From contig NZ_CP020773.1 of the NCBI RefSeq assembly GCF_002101335.1, positions 1 to 64,000 of the forward strand: 64,000 bases of DNA. The letters run 5' to 3'. Below are positions 24,300-36,796 of the stretch, piece after piece; the stretch's first letter is position 1, and each line of letters starts with the position of its first letter. The notes under the pieces were generated by a model, which saw only the letters and a list, made by a program, of their open reading frames with translations, was not told the origin of the DNA and did not search any database. The stretch is from Staphylococcus lutrae (GTDB lineage: Bacteria > Bacillota > Bacilli > Staphylococcales > Staphylococcaceae). The position numbers and the translations under genes are program-made.

Positions 24300-25268
24300 A
24301 TGGAGATTATTAAAATCACCCCACGTGGTTATTGTTATGGTGTTGTAGATGCTATGGTGATTGCTCGTAATGCATCGCTAGATCCTAATCTACCTCGCCC
24401 TATTTATATATTAGGTATGATCGTGCACAACAAACATGTGACAGATGCATTTGAATCAGATGGAATTATTACGTTAGACGGACCGAATCGATTAGAAATA
24501 TTAGATCAAATTGACGAAGGAACAGTAATTTTCACTGCACATGGCGTTTCTCCAGAAGTTAAAAATCGTGCAAAAGAAAAGGGATTAACATGCATTGATG
24601 CGACTTGTCCTGATGTTGAAAATACCCATCAATTGATTCGAGATAAAAAAGAACAAGGTTATCATGTTGTTTATATTGGTAAAAAAGGACATCCTGAACC
24701 AGAGGGCGCTGTAGGTGTTGCACCAGATATTGTTTATCTTGTTGAAACAAAAGAGGATGTAGAACAGTTACCTTCGACATTGAACGACCACCCACTCATT
24801 GTTACGAATCAGACGACCATGTCACAATGGGATGTCATGCATTTAATGGAAACTTTACAAGAAAAGTTTCCGCATATTGAACAACACAAAGAGATTTGCC
24901 AAGCGACGCAAGTTCGTCAAGAAGCTGTTGCAAATCAAGCAGGTGCAGCGGATTTACTTATTGTTGTGGGAGACCCTAAAAGTAATAACTCTAATCGTTT
25001 AGCTCAAGTATCTAAAGATATCGCACATACGCATTCATATCGTATCGCTGATATATCACAACTCGACTTATCTTGGCTCGAAGGGGTTCAAACCGTGGCA
25101 GTAACGGCCGGTGCTTCGACACCAACACCGATTGTTAAAGAAGTGATTCATTTTCTAAATCAGTATGATCCGATGAACCCTGAAACACATGTGACAACCT
25201 CTCATGTACCAGTTGAAAAAATTCTGCCTAAAATTAAAAAAGCAAAGCCTGTAAAAATTATGGAGTAA
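24300..25268 (+). CDS. ispH: 4-hydroxy-3-methylbut-2-enyl diphosphate reductase (MEP pathway)
   Basis: IspH reduces HMBPP to IPP and DMAPP, the last MEP step, with an iron-sulfur cluster. The 322-residue protein has the three cluster cysteines in [15 protein letters not shown] and [11 protein letters not shown], and the catalytic glutamate in GHPEPEG. It is a plus-strand gene between cshB and the NIF3 gene, as in B. subtilis. A strong terminator follows. S. aureus lacks it. With ispG it indicates that this species makes isoprenoids by the MEP route. Confidence 0.97.
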   Translation: MEIIKITPRGYCYGVVDAMVIARNASLDPNLPRPIYILGMIVHNKHVTDAFESDGIITLDGPNRLEILDQIDEGTVIFTAHGVSPEVKNRAKEKGLTCIDATCPDVENTHQLIRDKKEQGYHVVYIGKKGHPEPEGAVGVAPDIVYLVETKEDVEQLPSTLNDHPLIVTNQTTMSQWDVMHLMETLQEKFPHIEQHKEICQATQVRQEAVANQAGAADLLIVVGDPKSNNSNRLAQVSKDIAHTHSYRIADISQLDLSWLEGVQTVAVTAGASTPTPIVKEVIHFLNQYDPMNPETHVTTSHVPVEKILPKIKKAKPVKIME

Positions 25269-25282
25269 TCAATTAAAAATAT

Positions 25283-25325
25283 AGCCTTACTTTTCTGATT
25301 GATATTGTGAAAAGTAAGGCTTTAT
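25283..25325 (+). terminator. Terminator of ispH, possibly bidirectional
   Basis: AGCCTTACTTTT (25283-25294) and AAAAGTAAGGCT (25310-25321) form a perfect 12-pair stem followed by TTATTT. It lies in the gap to the convergent NIF3 gene. Confidence 0.85.
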
Positions 25326-25372
25326 TTAATGCTATACTGGTTTGCGACACGCCGAGTTATCATTCTAGCAAA

Positions 25373-26473
25373 TTACATATAGTCATAAGGATCAGTATGA
25401 ATTTGGGAAGCAACGATTGGACCATCAAGCGGTGTATCTATCCATCGATTTAATAAATGGATGAGCCCTTCTTTCATTACATATTCACTATAATGATTGA
25501 TATCCAACAGATTGATTCCTGCCGTTTTAGCGTCGAGTGCTTCATGATGTTTGATATCTCCAGTAATAAATAAGTCTGCTCCACGTTGAAATGCGAGTTG
25601 TTCATAACCCATCCCTGCACCACCAATGATTGCGACACGCTTTATCATTGCATCGCGTTGACCGATAAAACGCACACTTGGCATATGAAGCGCGTGTTTT
25701 ACCGAATTGACAAACGTTTCAACGGCACTGGCTTGTGGCAATTCACCTATAATGCCCAAACCATAGTTGCCAGACCGCACCATACGAATGAAATCATAGA
25801 CAGGGGTTTCATAAGGATGATGCTTATGAATTAAATTTTTAGTTAATTCAACTTGTGAGGATTCAATCATGAATTCAATTTTAATTTCTTGGACTGTTTC
25901 AATTTCATTAATTTGGCCGATATGTGGTGTTGCATCCCCAATCGGTTTAAATTGCCCTTCGCCTTGCATGTTAAAAAAGCAATATTCGTAATTTCCTTCA
26001 CGAGCGAGCCCGTGTTGGCTCAGTGCATGTTTAAATGTGTCTGCCGCCACTTTAGGGATATAAACTTGAACTTTGTAATATTCCTCTTTTTCAAGACTTA
26101 ATAATTGTTGATTTTCCAGTCCCAATTTGCTCGCCAACATTGCATTGACGCCTTCTGGATGTACATCTAAATTGGTATGTAACGCGATTAAATTAATATC
26201 GTTTTGAATCAATAAATATAAAATCGAACCATATTCCCCATCTTGTGTAATGTTTTTAATGCCTTTAAAAATCAATGGATGGTGTGCAATAATCGTGTTA
26301 CAGTTTTTGTCTATTGCTTCTTTCACGACTTGTAATGTACAATCCAAGGTCGTGATGATTCCAGTGACTTCACTTTGAGGGTCCCCGACTAATAAACCAA
26401 CATTATCCCAAGATTCAGCAGTATGGAAAGGGACTTCTCGATTTAAAATCGTCAATAATGCACTTAATTTCAT
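25373..26473 (-). CDS. NIF3-like dinuclear metal-centre protein (YqfO family)
   Basis: The 366-residue protein is a NIF3 family member, often labelled GTP cyclohydrolase 1 type 2 homologue. Metal-binding segments are IAHHPLIF, ALHTNLD, and near the C-terminus TGDIKHHEALD and NHYSE. A PII-like insert in the middle (YYKVQVYIP to KIEFMIES) is typical of the Gram-positive form. The biochemical role is not settled. It overlaps trmK by four bases and is co-transcribed with it. Confidence 0.9.
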   Translation of the reverse strand: MKLSALLTILNREVPFHTAESWDNVGLLVGDPQSEVTGIITTLDCTLQVVKEAIDKNCNTIIAHHPLIFKGIKNITQDGEYGSILYLLIQNDINLIALHTNLDVHPEGVNAMLASKLGLENQQLLSLEKEEYYKVQVYIPKVAADTFKHALSQHGLAREGNYEYCFFNMQGEGQFKPIGDATPHIGQINEIETVQEIKIEFMIESSQVELTKNLIHKHHPYETPVYDFIRMVRSGNYGLGIIGELPQASAVETFVNSVKHALHMPSVRFIGQRDAMIKRVAIIGGAGMGYEQLAFQRGADLFITGDIKHHEALDAKTAGINLLDINHYSEYVMKEGLIHLLNRWIDTPLDGPIVASQIHTDPYDYM

Positions 26474-27147
26474 CGTGCCAACACCTCTTTAATTTCATTC
26501 TCTTGCTTTTCGATTTCTTGATAACGCTGTTGATGTTTTTCAGGATGTAATTGTTGTTTAATATCATGAAGTGCCGTTAATTCTCGTTCCCATTTTTCAA
26601 TAAATAAACGATTGGGTTCCGTATGAAGAAATGGGCCAAATTTAAAATCTTTCTCAGTTAGGTTCATTTTGCCAGAATCAGCAACAATAATTTCATAAAT
26701 ATGGGCACGTTCTTTGACTAGCACTTCAGTCGTGATTTGATAACCGTGATCTTGTAAAAATCGTCGGATGGGTTCGCTTTGAATGTTGGACTGCAATATG
26801 AGGCGTGGGTGATTGGCGATAAATGGTATCCCCTCGGTTAAAATTCGTGTGATTAATGGTCCTCCCATACCACATATCGTCACTGTATCAATTTGATCTG
26901 TTGATTTGATAATCGTCAGTCCATTTCCTAAACGGACATCGATCTGTTGTTGAAATCCATGCTGTCTGACATTTGAAAGTGCGGATTGAAAAGGGCCTTG
27001 GATGACTTCCCCTGCAATCGCACGAACAATTTTACCTGTTTGAATACAATAAATCGGTAAAAAAGCATGATCAGAACCGATGTCTGCAAGGACATCACCT
27101 CGAACATATTCACTCACTTTCTCCAGTCGTTTATTAATCGGAATCAT
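26470..27147 (-). CDS. trmK: tRNA (adenine(22)-N(1))-methyltransferase
   Basis: TrmK methylates A22 of certain tRNAs using S-adenosylmethionine. The protein has the SAM-binding start VLADIGSDHAFLPI, the motif VTICGMGGPLI and a C-terminal coiled coil (LTALHDIKQQLH onwards). Two adjacent ATG codons exist. The second, at 27147, is seven bases after GGAG and gives MIPINKRLEKVSEYV, as in S. aureus. It lies upstream of the NIF3 gene and downstream of sigA. Confidence 0.93.
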   Translation of the reverse strand: MIPINKRLEKVSEYVRGDVLADIGSDHAFLPIYCIQTGKIVRAIAGEVIQGPFQSALSNVRQHGFQQQIDVRLGNGLTIIKSTDQIDTVTICGMGGPLITRILTEGIPFIANHPRLILQSNIQSEPIRRFLQDHGYQITTEVLVKERAHIYEIIVADSGKMNLTEKDFKFGPFLHTEPNRLFIEKWERELTALHDIKQQLHPEKHQQRYQEIEKQENEIKEVLAR

Positions 27148-27180
27148 CATGTTTCTCCTTTAATCTCAAATATCTATAAT

Positions 27181-27217
27181 AAAAAGGAATAGAGACAATC
27201 ACTGTCGCCATCCCTTT
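27181..27217 (-). terminator. Terminator of the dnaG-sigA operon
   Basis: On the minus strand GGGAT.GG.CGACA pairs with TGTC.CT.ATTCC around GTGA and is followed by five U. It is placed 9 bases after the sigA stop and upstream of trmK. Confidence 0.75.
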
Positions 27218-27225
27218 CATCCATT

Positions 27226-30143
<2,918 letters not shown>

Positions 30144-30233
30144 TTCATCACCTTGTATCACAAATCATGTCTGAATCATCATTTCATTCATTTATATTCT
30201 TAAACAGTCGTTACATTATACAATTTATTCATG

Positions 30234-31052
30234 TTAGATGGAATGATTATGCTCAATAATTTGAATAATGTTATTCGCCGTTTCTTCAATGGCCTTATTC
30301 GATACATCCAATACAGGGCAACCAATGCGTTCAACAATTTGATTGAAATATGTTAGTTCTTCAGCAATACGTTGGTCAGTTGCATAACGTGCAGAGTCTG
30401 ATAATCCCAATTGCTTTAGACGTTCTTTACGAATGGCATTCAATTTTTCAGAACTAATTTTAAGTGCCACACATTTTTTCGGATCAACATCAAATAAAGC
30501 TTCAGGTGGTGTGACTTCAGGCACAATGGGTACATTCATGACTTTATAACGTTTATGCGCTAAATATTGAGAAATTGGTGTTTTTGAAGTGCGTGAAATA
30601 CCGATTAATACAATATCCGCTTTAGGAAGCCCTTTAGGATCTTTGCAATCATCATATTTTACCGCAAATTCCATAGCTTCGATTTTTTTGAAATAATCTT
30701 CATCCAGCTTATGCACGATACCCGGTTCGTTTAAAGGTTTTTGTTGAAATGTTTGCTCCATTACTTCTAATAGTGGTCCCATAATATCGACCGACTTAAG
30801 TTGGTTTTGTTCGATTTCTTTTTTAATGTATTTTCTAATATCTGGACGCACAAGCGTGTAAATAATGATTGATTCGGATTCTTTAGCGACTGCAATCACT
30901 TCATCAATATTTTCTGTCGTTTCAATATAAGGATAACGCAAAATATGAGGAGAATGTTCACAATCATCAAATTGAGAAATACACGCTTTTGCGACGAGTT
31001 CAGCTGTTTCGCCTACTGAATCTGATGCAATAATAATTTTTATATTTGCCAT
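30234..31052 (-). CDS. yqfL: Pyruvate, phosphate/water dikinase regulatory protein
   Basis: A bifunctional kinase/pyrophosphorylase of the DUF299 family that switches PEP-synthesising dikinases on and off by phosphorylating a threonine. The 272-residue protein starts with [16 protein letters not shown], and has the P-loop-like GISRTSKTP and the [14 protein letters not shown] segment near the end. It follows ccpN by 11 bases, the same pair as in B. subtilis (ccpN-yqfL), where both belong to gluconeogenic control. The dikinase target is not in this window. Confidence 0.92.
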   Translation of the reverse strand: MANIKIIIASDSVGETAELVAKACISQFDDCEHSPHILRYPYIETTENIDEVIAVAKESESIIIYTLVRPDIRKYIKKEIEQNQLKSVDIMGPLLEVMEQTFQQKPLNEPGIVHKLDEDYFKKIEAMEFAVKYDDCKDPKGLPKADIVLIGISRTSKTPISQYLAHKRYKVMNVPIVPEVTPPEALFDVDPKKCVALKISSEKLNAIRKERLKQLGLSDSARYATDQRIAEELTYFNQIVERIGCPVLDVSNKAIEETANNIIQIIEHNHSI

Positions 31053-31063
31053 GGATCATCCTC

Positions 31064-31687
31064 CTAATCATCAAACAATGACACAAATAATTTAGTGATT
31101 GTTGTCTTTGAGATACGGCCAGTTACTTCAAATTTGCCGTTCTCCTTTTCTTTTACTATAGGGATTGAATCAATCTCTTTATGAATCATTTGCCGTGCTG
31201 CATATAAAATAAGATCATCTTCTCTCATCAATACGATGTTCGGCATACGCGTCATTATCATACTTACAGGCATCGTATGAATATCTTGACCCGCCATAGA
31301 GGCGCGCAGTAAATCTTTTCTCGAACATACACCCACCAGCTCATTTTCTTCATTGACGATAAACAATGTGCCAACGTCTTCGATAAAAATGGCACAAATG
31401 GCTTCATAAACATTAACTTGACTTTTCAAAATAACAGGCTGCGAGCGATAATCTTTGACTTTATATTGCTTAAATTTTTCAGTTAACAACTGTGAACTGG
31501 ACTTCCCAGAATAAAAATAGCCTACGCGAGGTCGAGCTTCCAAAAAACCAGCCATCGTGAGGATTGCAAGGTCAGGTCTCAAAGTTGCACGCGTTAGATT
31601 GAGACGTTCAGCAATTTTTTCTCCAGTAATCGGTCCATCCATTTTTACAATTTCAACAATGTGTTCCTGTCTTGAATTGAGTTCGAT
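31064..31687 (-). CDS. ccpN: CcpN-like repressor, HTH plus two CBS domains; start codon unclear
   Basis: CcpN represses gluconeogenic genes in B. subtilis. Here the winged helix (TGEKIAERLNLTRATLRPDLAILT) is followed by two CBS domains to residue 207. The frame upstream of the first ATG (31642) still encodes the conserved IELNSRQEHIVEIVK, so the true start lies further up. An in-frame TAG at 31700-31702 closes the frame, and no ATG, GTG, TTG or CTG lies between. ATC at 31685-31687 is my candidate. The strong AAAAAGGAGG ribosome site at 31749-31758 is separated from it by a stem-loop. The safe minimum is 31064-31642. Confidence 0.82.
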   Translation of the reverse strand: MELNSRQEHIVEIVKMDGPITGEKIAERLNLTRATLRPDLAILTMAGFLEARPRVGYFYSGKSSSQLLTEKFKQYKVKDYRSQPVILKSQVNVYEAICAIFIEDVGTLFIVNEENELVGVCSRKDLLRASMAGQDIHTMPVSMIMTRMPNIVLMREDDLILYAARQMIHKEIDSIPIVKEKENGKFEVTGRISKTTITKLFVSLFDD

Positions 31688-31695
31688 CTGGGTCT

Positions 31696-31743
31696 CTGCC
31701 TATTTAAAACCGCTACATGTCGGTTATGCTAATTAAATAGCAG
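31696..31743 (-). promoter_or_regulatory. Stem-loop between the ccpN ribosome site and its reading frame
   Basis: On the minus strand CTG-CTATTTAA (31733-31743) pairs with TTAAATAG-G-CAG (31696-31707) with one bulged G. An inner AACCG...CGGTT stem closes the ACATGTAG loop. Folding would bring AAAAAGGAGG to about 13 bases from the ATC codon at 31687. Function is unproven. Confidence 0.55.
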
Positions 31744-31933
31744 AAGTGCCTCCTTTTTGCATATTAGCACTATATTTTTTACATCCAATGATAATTAAAA
31801 ATCAAACTATGCTTTGTAAAGCGTTGATCAGTTAGACGACGAATCGATGGTCTTCATTGCCCTATACGTTTCTTTTATTAAGTATATGCTCCATTATAAC
31901 TTGTTATGTGATTACAGACAATTATGTTTTTTC
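31744..31933. other. Divergent spacer between ccpN and glyS
   Basis: The gap between ccpN and glyS holds the ccpN ribosome site and stem-loop, the glyS promoter and the T-box leader. The remaining 190 bases are AT-rich. TTGATT on the minus strand (31799-31804) could be a ccpN -35, but its -10 is unclear. Confidence 0.4.
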
Positions 31934-31962
31934 TTGCCTTTCTATGGACTATAATTTAAAAT
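31934..31962 (+). promoter_or_regulatory. glyS promoter
   Basis: TTGCCT (31934-31939) and TAAAAT (31957-31962) are 17 bases apart. The expected start just downstream gives the T-box leader of about 170 bases. Confidence 0.65.
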
Positions 31963-31967
31963 TATAA

Positions 31968-32129
31968 ACAAAGCGAGTTAAGAATGGTGAAAGCTTAACA
32001 CTTCTATTTGGCTTGAATTTTAAACAAAATAAAAGTGAGTGGCGACACTAATTTGGGTGGAACCGCGGATTATTAAAATAATTCGTCCCAAGGCAAAGTT
32101 AATTCTTTGGCTTGGGATTTTTAATTTTT
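31968..32129 (+). promoter_or_regulatory. T-box riboswitch of glyS (glycine)
   Basis: The T-box sequence GGGTGGAACCGCGG is at 32055-32068, preceded by the stem I region with GCGAGTTAAG and AGTGAGTGG. GGC at 32010-32012 is the candidate glycine specifier. The terminator pairs TCCCAAGGCAAAG (32086-32098) with CTTTGGCTTGGGA (32105-32117) and is followed by a U-rich run. Uncharged tRNA-Gly should pair with UGGA in GGTGGAA and allow read-through into glyS. Confidence 0.9.
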
Positions 32130-32143
32130 AAGGAGTGTGTTGT

Positions 32144-33538
32144 ATGGAGAAAAAGAACATGGACAAAATTGTACAATTGGCAAAGCATAGAGGCTTTGTA
32201 TTTCCAGGTAGTGAGATCTATGGTGGGTTAGCAAATACTTGGGATTATGGCCCACTCGGTGTTGAATTGAAAAACAATATAAAAAAAGCGTGGTGGAAAA
32301 AATTCATCACACAATCCCCTTATAATGTTGGTTTAGACGCAGCAATTTTAATGAACCCGAAAACTTGGGAAGCTTCAGGACACTTGGCGAACTTTAATGA
32401 TCCAATGATTGATAACAAAGATAGTAAAATCCGTTATCGTGCGGACAAACTCATTGAAGATTACATGGCAAATGTAAAAGGCGATGAAAATTTCATTGCT
32501 GATGGGTTGAGTTTTGATGAGATGAAACGGATCATCGATGAAGAAGGAATCACTTGTCCTGTTAGTGGCACAGCAAACTGGACTGACATTCGACAATTCA
32601 ATTTGATGTTTAAAACGTTTCAAGGCGTAACTGAGGACTCTACGAATGAAATCTTTCTACGTCCTGAAACAGCACAAGGTATTTTTGTGAATTATAAAAA
32701 TGTACAGCGTACGATGCGTAAAAAATTACCTTTTGGTATTGGTCAAATAGGGAAATCATTCCGTAATGAAATCACTCCGGGTAATTTTATTTTCCGTACA
32801 CGGGAGTTCGAACAAATGGAGTTGGAATTTTTCTGTAAGCCTGGTACTGAAATTGAGTGGCAAAATTACTGGAAAAACTTTGCCGCACAATGGCTAGAAA
32901 ATTTAGGCTTAAACAAAGAGAACACGCGCTTACGCGACCATGATGAAGATGAGCTATCACATTATTCTAATGCAACGACTGACATCGAATATCGTTTCCC
33001 ATTCGGTTGGGGCGAACTATGGGGTATTGCTAGTCGTACAGACTTTGATTTAAAACAACATAGTACACATTCAGGTGAAGACTTTAACTATCATGATCCT
33101 GAAACAAATGAAAAGTATTTGCCATATTGTATTGAGCCATCATTAGGTGCAGACCGTGTTACTTTGGCATTCCTTTGTGATGCATATGAAGAAGAAGGCA
33201 TTGAGGGCAGTAACGATGCACGTACAGTGCTACACTTCCATCCTGCCATCGCACCATATAAAGCTGCAATATTACCGTTAAGTAAAAAGCTGTCTGCAGA
33301 AGCGATTAAAGTCTATGAACAATTGAGCGAATCATTTGCTGTAGATTTTGATGAATCACAGTCTATTGGTAAACGTTATCGTCGTCAAGATGAAATTGGT
33401 ACACCATACTGTATCACTTTTGATTTTGATTCTTTAGAAGATCAACAAGTAACCGTTCGTGACCGTGATACAATGGAACAAGTTCGTATGCCAATTCACG
33501 AATTAAATGCATTTTTATCAGAAAAAGTAAAGTTTTAG
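32144..33538 (+). CDS. glyS: Glycyl-tRNA synthetase, single-chain dimeric type
   Basis: The enzyme charges tRNA-Gly. The 464-residue protein is the eukaryote-like alpha2 class II type, with [23 protein letters not shown] at the start, motif 2 [24 protein letters not shown] and motif 3 [14 protein letters not shown]. The ATG at 32144 is eight bases after AAGGAG. A GTG three codons upstream is in frame but overlaps that ribosome site. It stands alone on the plus strand behind a T-box. Confidence 0.96.
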   Translation: MEKKNMDKIVQLAKHRGFVFPGSEIYGGLANTWDYGPLGVELKNNIKKAWWKKFITQSPYNVGLDAAILMNPKTWEASGHLANFNDPMIDNKDSKIRYRADKLIEDYMANVKGDENFIADGLSFDEMKRIIDEEGITCPVSGTANWTDIRQFNLMFKTFQGVTEDSTNEIFLRPETAQGIFVNYKNVQRTMRKKLPFGIGQIGKSFRNEITPGNFIFRTREFEQMELEFFCKPGTEIEWQNYWKNFAAQWLENLGLNKENTRLRDHDEDELSHYSNATTDIEYRFPFGWGELWGIASRTDFDLKQHSTHSGEDFNYHDPETNEKYLPYCIEPSLGADRVTLAFLCDAYEEEGIEGSNDARTVLHFHPAIAPYKAAILPLSKKLSAEAIKVYEQLSESFAVDFDESQSIGKRYRRQDEIGTPYCITFDFDSLEDQQVTVRDRDTMEQVRMPIHELNAFLSEKVKF

Positions 33539-33650
33539 TTAAGTTAATCACGCGATACAAGTAATAACGTAAAGATTTAGGCAAATTGAGATATGGATTA
33601 CGTTAAAATTTTGCCCTGTTAACTTGTTGAAATGAAATGTTCGCGTGTTT
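33539..33650. other. Spacer after glyS
   Basis: The first 110 bases of the 337-base gap between glyS and recO hold no gene or clear motif. The rest of the gap contains the glyS terminator (33651-33731), a featureless 95 bases with an eight-C run at 33787, and the recO terminator. Confidence 0.4.
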
Positions 33651-33731
33651 GGGCATCGATTTTACATCGTCCTTTTCCCCATATCATGAGTTAAGGTGAT
33701 ATGGGGAACGGATGGATGTCCCCTATTTTTT
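33651..33731 (+). terminator. Branched terminator of glyS
   Basis: An outer stem pairs GGGCATC (33651-33657) with GATGTCCC (33715-33722). An inner perfect 10-pair stem pairs CCCCATATCA with TGATATGGGG (33678-33707 region). TATTTTTT follows the outer stem. The two-level structure is larger than a usual intrinsic terminator. Confidence 0.65.
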
Positions 33732-33825
33732 AAAGAGATGTCATCGTCTAATATTTTCCGATTGTTCCTCGTACAGCATCAGACAACCCCCCCTAAACAA
33801 AACCCCATCGGCTCATTTATGATTA

Positions 33826-33858
33826 CAAAAAAGGCAGGAAGTATGATCTTCCCACCTT
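33826..33858 (-). terminator. Terminator of recO
   Basis: On the minus strand AAGGTGGGAAG (33848-33858) pairs with CTTCCTGCCTT (33831-33841) and is followed by six U. It lies 18 bases after the recO stop. Confidence 0.82.
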
Positions 33859-33875
33859 AGAAATGCATGATTGCG

Positions 33876-34646
33876 CTAATCCGTATATCGCCTATCTGTC
33901 TCTAATCGATGCAGTTGGTTAATCATCCGTTGACTTTTAAAGTACATGCCGGCATATTCCTTATACAAAAGTAAAATGAATTGTGACATTTCTTCTATAA
34001 TACTTTCTTGGATGCGTATGTCATTTATTTTTGTTAATGGCAAATTTTTTAAAACAAGCATGAGGTAAATCGTTTTGTTTGATAAAGGCAATGCTTTAGG
34101 GTCTTTATAAGCCACTTGTTGTGCAATCACCCCATTATACTTAAAGCTGTAATGAGAGAGATGAGCTGGATTGGTATCACCAGTTATCACGCACTGTGAT
34201 AAATCAATATCGAATCCAAAATGTGTGATACACTTCAACATAACGATATTAGCGATCAGTTGTGGTGAAACACCGTGTTGAAAACGATGCAAGGCGAAGT
34301 GAAGCAGTTGATACATGCCTTGTTGCACTTCATCTGGCTCCATCGCACGATCGATCGTTTCAACGCACAAACTGCCATAACTATGGGCAAAGATATCTTG
34401 GCGGAGCTCGTAGTTGAGATGTAAAATGTCAACTGAGGTCAATGTGCCCATACCTTTCCATTTGTTATATATAAAAAGACCTTCTACAAAGCGTTGCGTC
34501 GTCGCTTGCAACCCAGATTTAACTTTTTTAGCCCGTCGGACCATGAGTGGTATTTTGGCGCCATGTTCGTTAAGTATCGTGATAATCTTATCAGACTCGC
34601 CATAATCTATGGCCTTAATAATAATCCCTTTTTGTTTAACAAGCAT
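33876..34646 (-). CDS. recO: DNA repair protein RecO
   Basis: RecO helps RecA load at gaps in the RecFOR pathway and anneals strands. The 256-residue protein begins with the OB-fold strand KQKGIIIKAIDYGESDKII, followed by the helical domain. The zinc-finger cysteines of some RecO proteins are not obvious here, only Cys143 and Cys154-like singles. It lies 23 bases after era. The small yqzL gene of B. subtilis is absent. Confidence 0.93.
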   Translation of the reverse strand: MLVKQKGIIIKAIDYGESDKIITILNEHGAKIPLMVRRAKKVKSGLQATTQRFVEGLFIYNKWKGMGTLTSVDILHLNYELRQDIFAHSYGSLCVETIDRAMEPDEVQQGMYQLLHFALHRFQHGVSPQLIANIVMLKCITHFGFDIDLSQCVITGDTNPAHLSHYSFKYNGVIAQQVAYKDPKALPLSNKTIYLMLVLKNLPLTKINDIRIQESIIEEMSQFILLLYKEYAGMYFKSQRMINQLHRLETDRRYTD

Positions 34647-34669
34647 GTGAACACCACCTTTTTCAGCGC

Positions 34670-35566
34670 TTATTCATCTTCAACATAACCCATTTGTTTA
34701 ATGAAAGTGGCTTTATTACGCCAATCTTTTTGCACTTTTACCCATAGATCAAGATAAACTTTAGAGCCGAGTAAATGTTCAATATCTCGACGTGCACGCT
34801 TGCCAATTTCTTTGAGTTTTTTACCTCCTTTGCCGATGACAATTCCTTTTTGTGAATCGCGCTCGACAAAGATAATGGCTTCAATATGAACACGATCTTC
34901 TGACTCCTGAATCATCTGCTCAACATGAACCCCAATGGCATGTGGGATTTCTTCACTCGTGGTTTGTAAAATCTTTTCACGGATTAATTCACTCACTACG
35001 AATTGTTCTGGATGGTCTGAAATTTGTCCATCTGGATAATATTGAGGCCCTTCTGGTAAATACGATTTTAAAACATTAATAAAATGATCGACATTATGGC
35101 CTTCAAGGGCAGAAATCGGGACAATTTCTGCAAAATCCATGTATTTTTGATATTGTTCAATTCTAGGCATCAATTGATCTGGATGTACGAGATCAATTTT
35201 GTTTAAGACTAAAAAGACGGGTGTTTGAATCGTTTTAAGCATGTCCATAATGTATTCATCACCGCGACCAATGGGTTCATTGACATTAACCATAAACATG
35301 ACTGCATCGATTTCAGAAAGTGTGTTTTTAGCCACCTTCATCATATATTGTCCGAGCTTATGTTTCGGTTTATGAATGCCCGGTGTATCTAAAAATACGA
35401 TTTGTGCACCTTGTTGGGTCATTACGCCTTGTATTTTGTTACGTGTCGTTTGAGCTTTGTCAGACATAATTGCAATTTTATGTCCGATGACACGATTGAC
35501 GAATGTGGATTTTCCTACATTCGGACGACCGATAATCGTCACAAAGCCTGATTTGTGTTTATCCAT
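34670..35566 (-). CDS. era: GTPase Era
   Basis: Era binds 16S rRNA and helps 30S assembly. The 298-residue protein has G1 [10 protein letters not shown]3 [11 protein letters not shown]4 NKID and a C-terminal KH domain with [19 protein letters not shown]. It overlaps cdd by eight bases and belongs to the ybeY-dgkA-cdd-era run. The ATG has a modest ribosome site AAAGGA within the end of cdd. Confidence 0.96.
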   Translation of the reverse strand: MDKHKSGFVTIIGRPNVGKSTFVNRVIGHKIAIMSDKAQTTRNKIQGVMTQQGAQIVFLDTPGIHKPKHKLGQYMMKVAKNTLSEIDAVMFMVNVNEPIGRGDEYIMDMLKTIQTPVFLVLNKIDLVHPDQLMPRIEQYQKYMDFAEIVPISALEGHNVDHFINVLKSYLPEGPQYYPDGQISDHPEQFVVSELIREKILQTTSEEIPHAIGVHVEQMIQESEDRVHIEAIIFVERDSQKGIVIGKGGKKLKEIGKRARRDIEHLLGSKVYLDLWVKVQKDWRNKATFIKQMGYVEDE

Positions 35567-35969
35567 TGTTTAAATCCTTTCCTGAAAAGCCGTATGGTAA
35601 TAATTCATCAACTGTAGATTCACGCATCTCTCCAGTTTGATTCGTCATGTAAACTGGCATATCTCCGTCGCAAAGTTCTTTCATCACTTGACGGCACGGA
35701 CCACAAGGTGATGCAAGTTCTGGACTGTCGACAGTGATGGTGATCGACTCAAAATCACCAGGACGATAGCCTTGTGATATTGCAGCAACAAGTGCCGAAC
35801 GTTCGGCACAAATAGAAGAAGGATAGGCCGCATTTTCGACATTTGTCCCGTGAAATGTTTGGCCGTCTTTAGTAATTAAATATGCGCCTACTTTAAATTG
35901 ACTGTATGGTGCATAGGCCTTTTGTTGTGCTTTTCTAACTTCTGTGTAGTGTTTTTCTGTATAGCTCAT
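35559..35969 (-). CDS. cdd: Cytidine deaminase
   Basis: Cdd converts cytidine and deoxycytidine to uridines for pyrimidine salvage. The 136-residue protein has the N-terminal [12 protein letters not shown], substrate-site [18 protein letters not shown] with the catalytic glutamate, and the zinc ligands in SPCGPCRQV. It lies 15 bases after dgkA and overlaps era. Confidence 0.96.
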   Translation of the reverse strand: MSYTEKHYTEVRKAQQKAYAPYSQFKVGAYLITKDGQTFHGTNVENAAYPSSICAERSALVAAISQGYRPGDFESITITVDSPELASPCGPCRQVMKELCDGDMPVYMTNQTGEMRESTVDELLPYGFSGKDLNNG

Positions 35970-35984
35970 CTTTATCTTCTCCTC

Positions 35985-36329
35985 TTATAACATTGAAATC
36001 AACTTAGGTATTAAAATCGTACTCCCTGTTATCAGGGCAAATAGTGCAGCAAGTAATACACTGAATGCGGCAATGTCTTTAGCATATTTCGCATAGAGAT
36101 GAAACTCTTCTGTTGTCATATCGACGACATACTCAATCGCGGTATTCAACGCCTCACTGATCAAGACTAAAAATATTGATAAAACAATGAATAACCATTC
36201 CGTCATGCTCAGTGAAAGCCACCATCCTAAAATGATAACAAAACAAGTGACAACGATATGGTATAAAAAATGACGATCTTTTCTTAAAATTGTGTAACAG
36301 CCTTCAATCGCATATTTAAAACGACGCAT
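35985..36329 (-). CDS. dgkA: Undecaprenol/diacylglycerol kinase, DgkA family
   Basis: This small membrane kinase phosphorylates undecaprenol in Gram-positive bacteria. The 114-residue protein has three hydrophobic helices and the active-site stretch SEALNTAIEYVVDMTT. Its ATG overlaps the ybeY stop by one base. It lies in the same order as in B. subtilis (ybeY-dgkA-cdd-era). Confidence 0.93.
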   Translation of the reverse strand: MRRFKYAIEGCYTILRKDRHFLYHIVVTCFVIILGWWLSLSMTEWLFIVLSIFLVLISEALNTAIEYVVDMTTEEFHLYAKYAKDIAAFSVLLAALFALITGSTILIPKLISML

Positions 36330-36793
36330 TACGTCTCCCTCGTTAATCCGAATTCATTTAATATTGCTTTTTGACGTTGAAACATGACTTTTTCATCCGC
36401 TTCTGTCATATGGTCATAACCTAATAAATGCAAAAATCCGTGAAGCGCTAAAAATCCTAATTCACGTTCAAGAGAATGTTGGTATTGCTCAGCTTGTTCT
36501 TGAGCGACATCTGTACAAATAATAATATCTCCCAATACTCGGGGCATTTCGATACCTTCAAAAATATCTTCCTGTTCTTCAAAAGCGAATGAAATGACAT
36601 CCGTGACTTTATCTTTATTACGGTATTCACGATTAATCGCTTGAATTTCAGCCTTGTCAACAAAAGTCACTGAAACTTCAGCTTCCTCTTCAATGCCTTC
36701 TGCCGTTTTGGAAAATGTTAATAATTGTTCGATTTGTGTATACCATTCATCTTTGACTTGTCCTGTATGATCACTAAAATCAATTGTAAACAT
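36329..36793 (-). CDS. ybeY: Endoribonuclease YbeY
   Basis: YbeY is a zinc endoribonuclease for 16S rRNA 3' maturation and ribosome quality control. The 154-residue protein has VTDVISFAF and the zinc motif [14 protein letters not shown]. It is three bases after phoH and one-base-overlapped with dgkA, so all are co-transcribed. Confidence 0.95.
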   Translation of the reverse strand: MFTIDFSDHTGQVKDEWYTQIEQLLTFSKTAEGIEEEAEVSVTFVDKAEIQAINREYRNKDKVTDVISFAFEEQEDIFEGIEMPRVLGDIIICTDVAQEQAEQYQHSLERELGFLALHGFLHLLGYDHMTEADEKVMFQRQKAILNEFGLTRET

Positions 36794-36796
36794 AAA

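Noticed and set aside
33787..33794. Eight-C run as a phase-variable tract
   Set aside because: It lies in a gap between two terminators, with no reading frame or promoter nearby to be switched.
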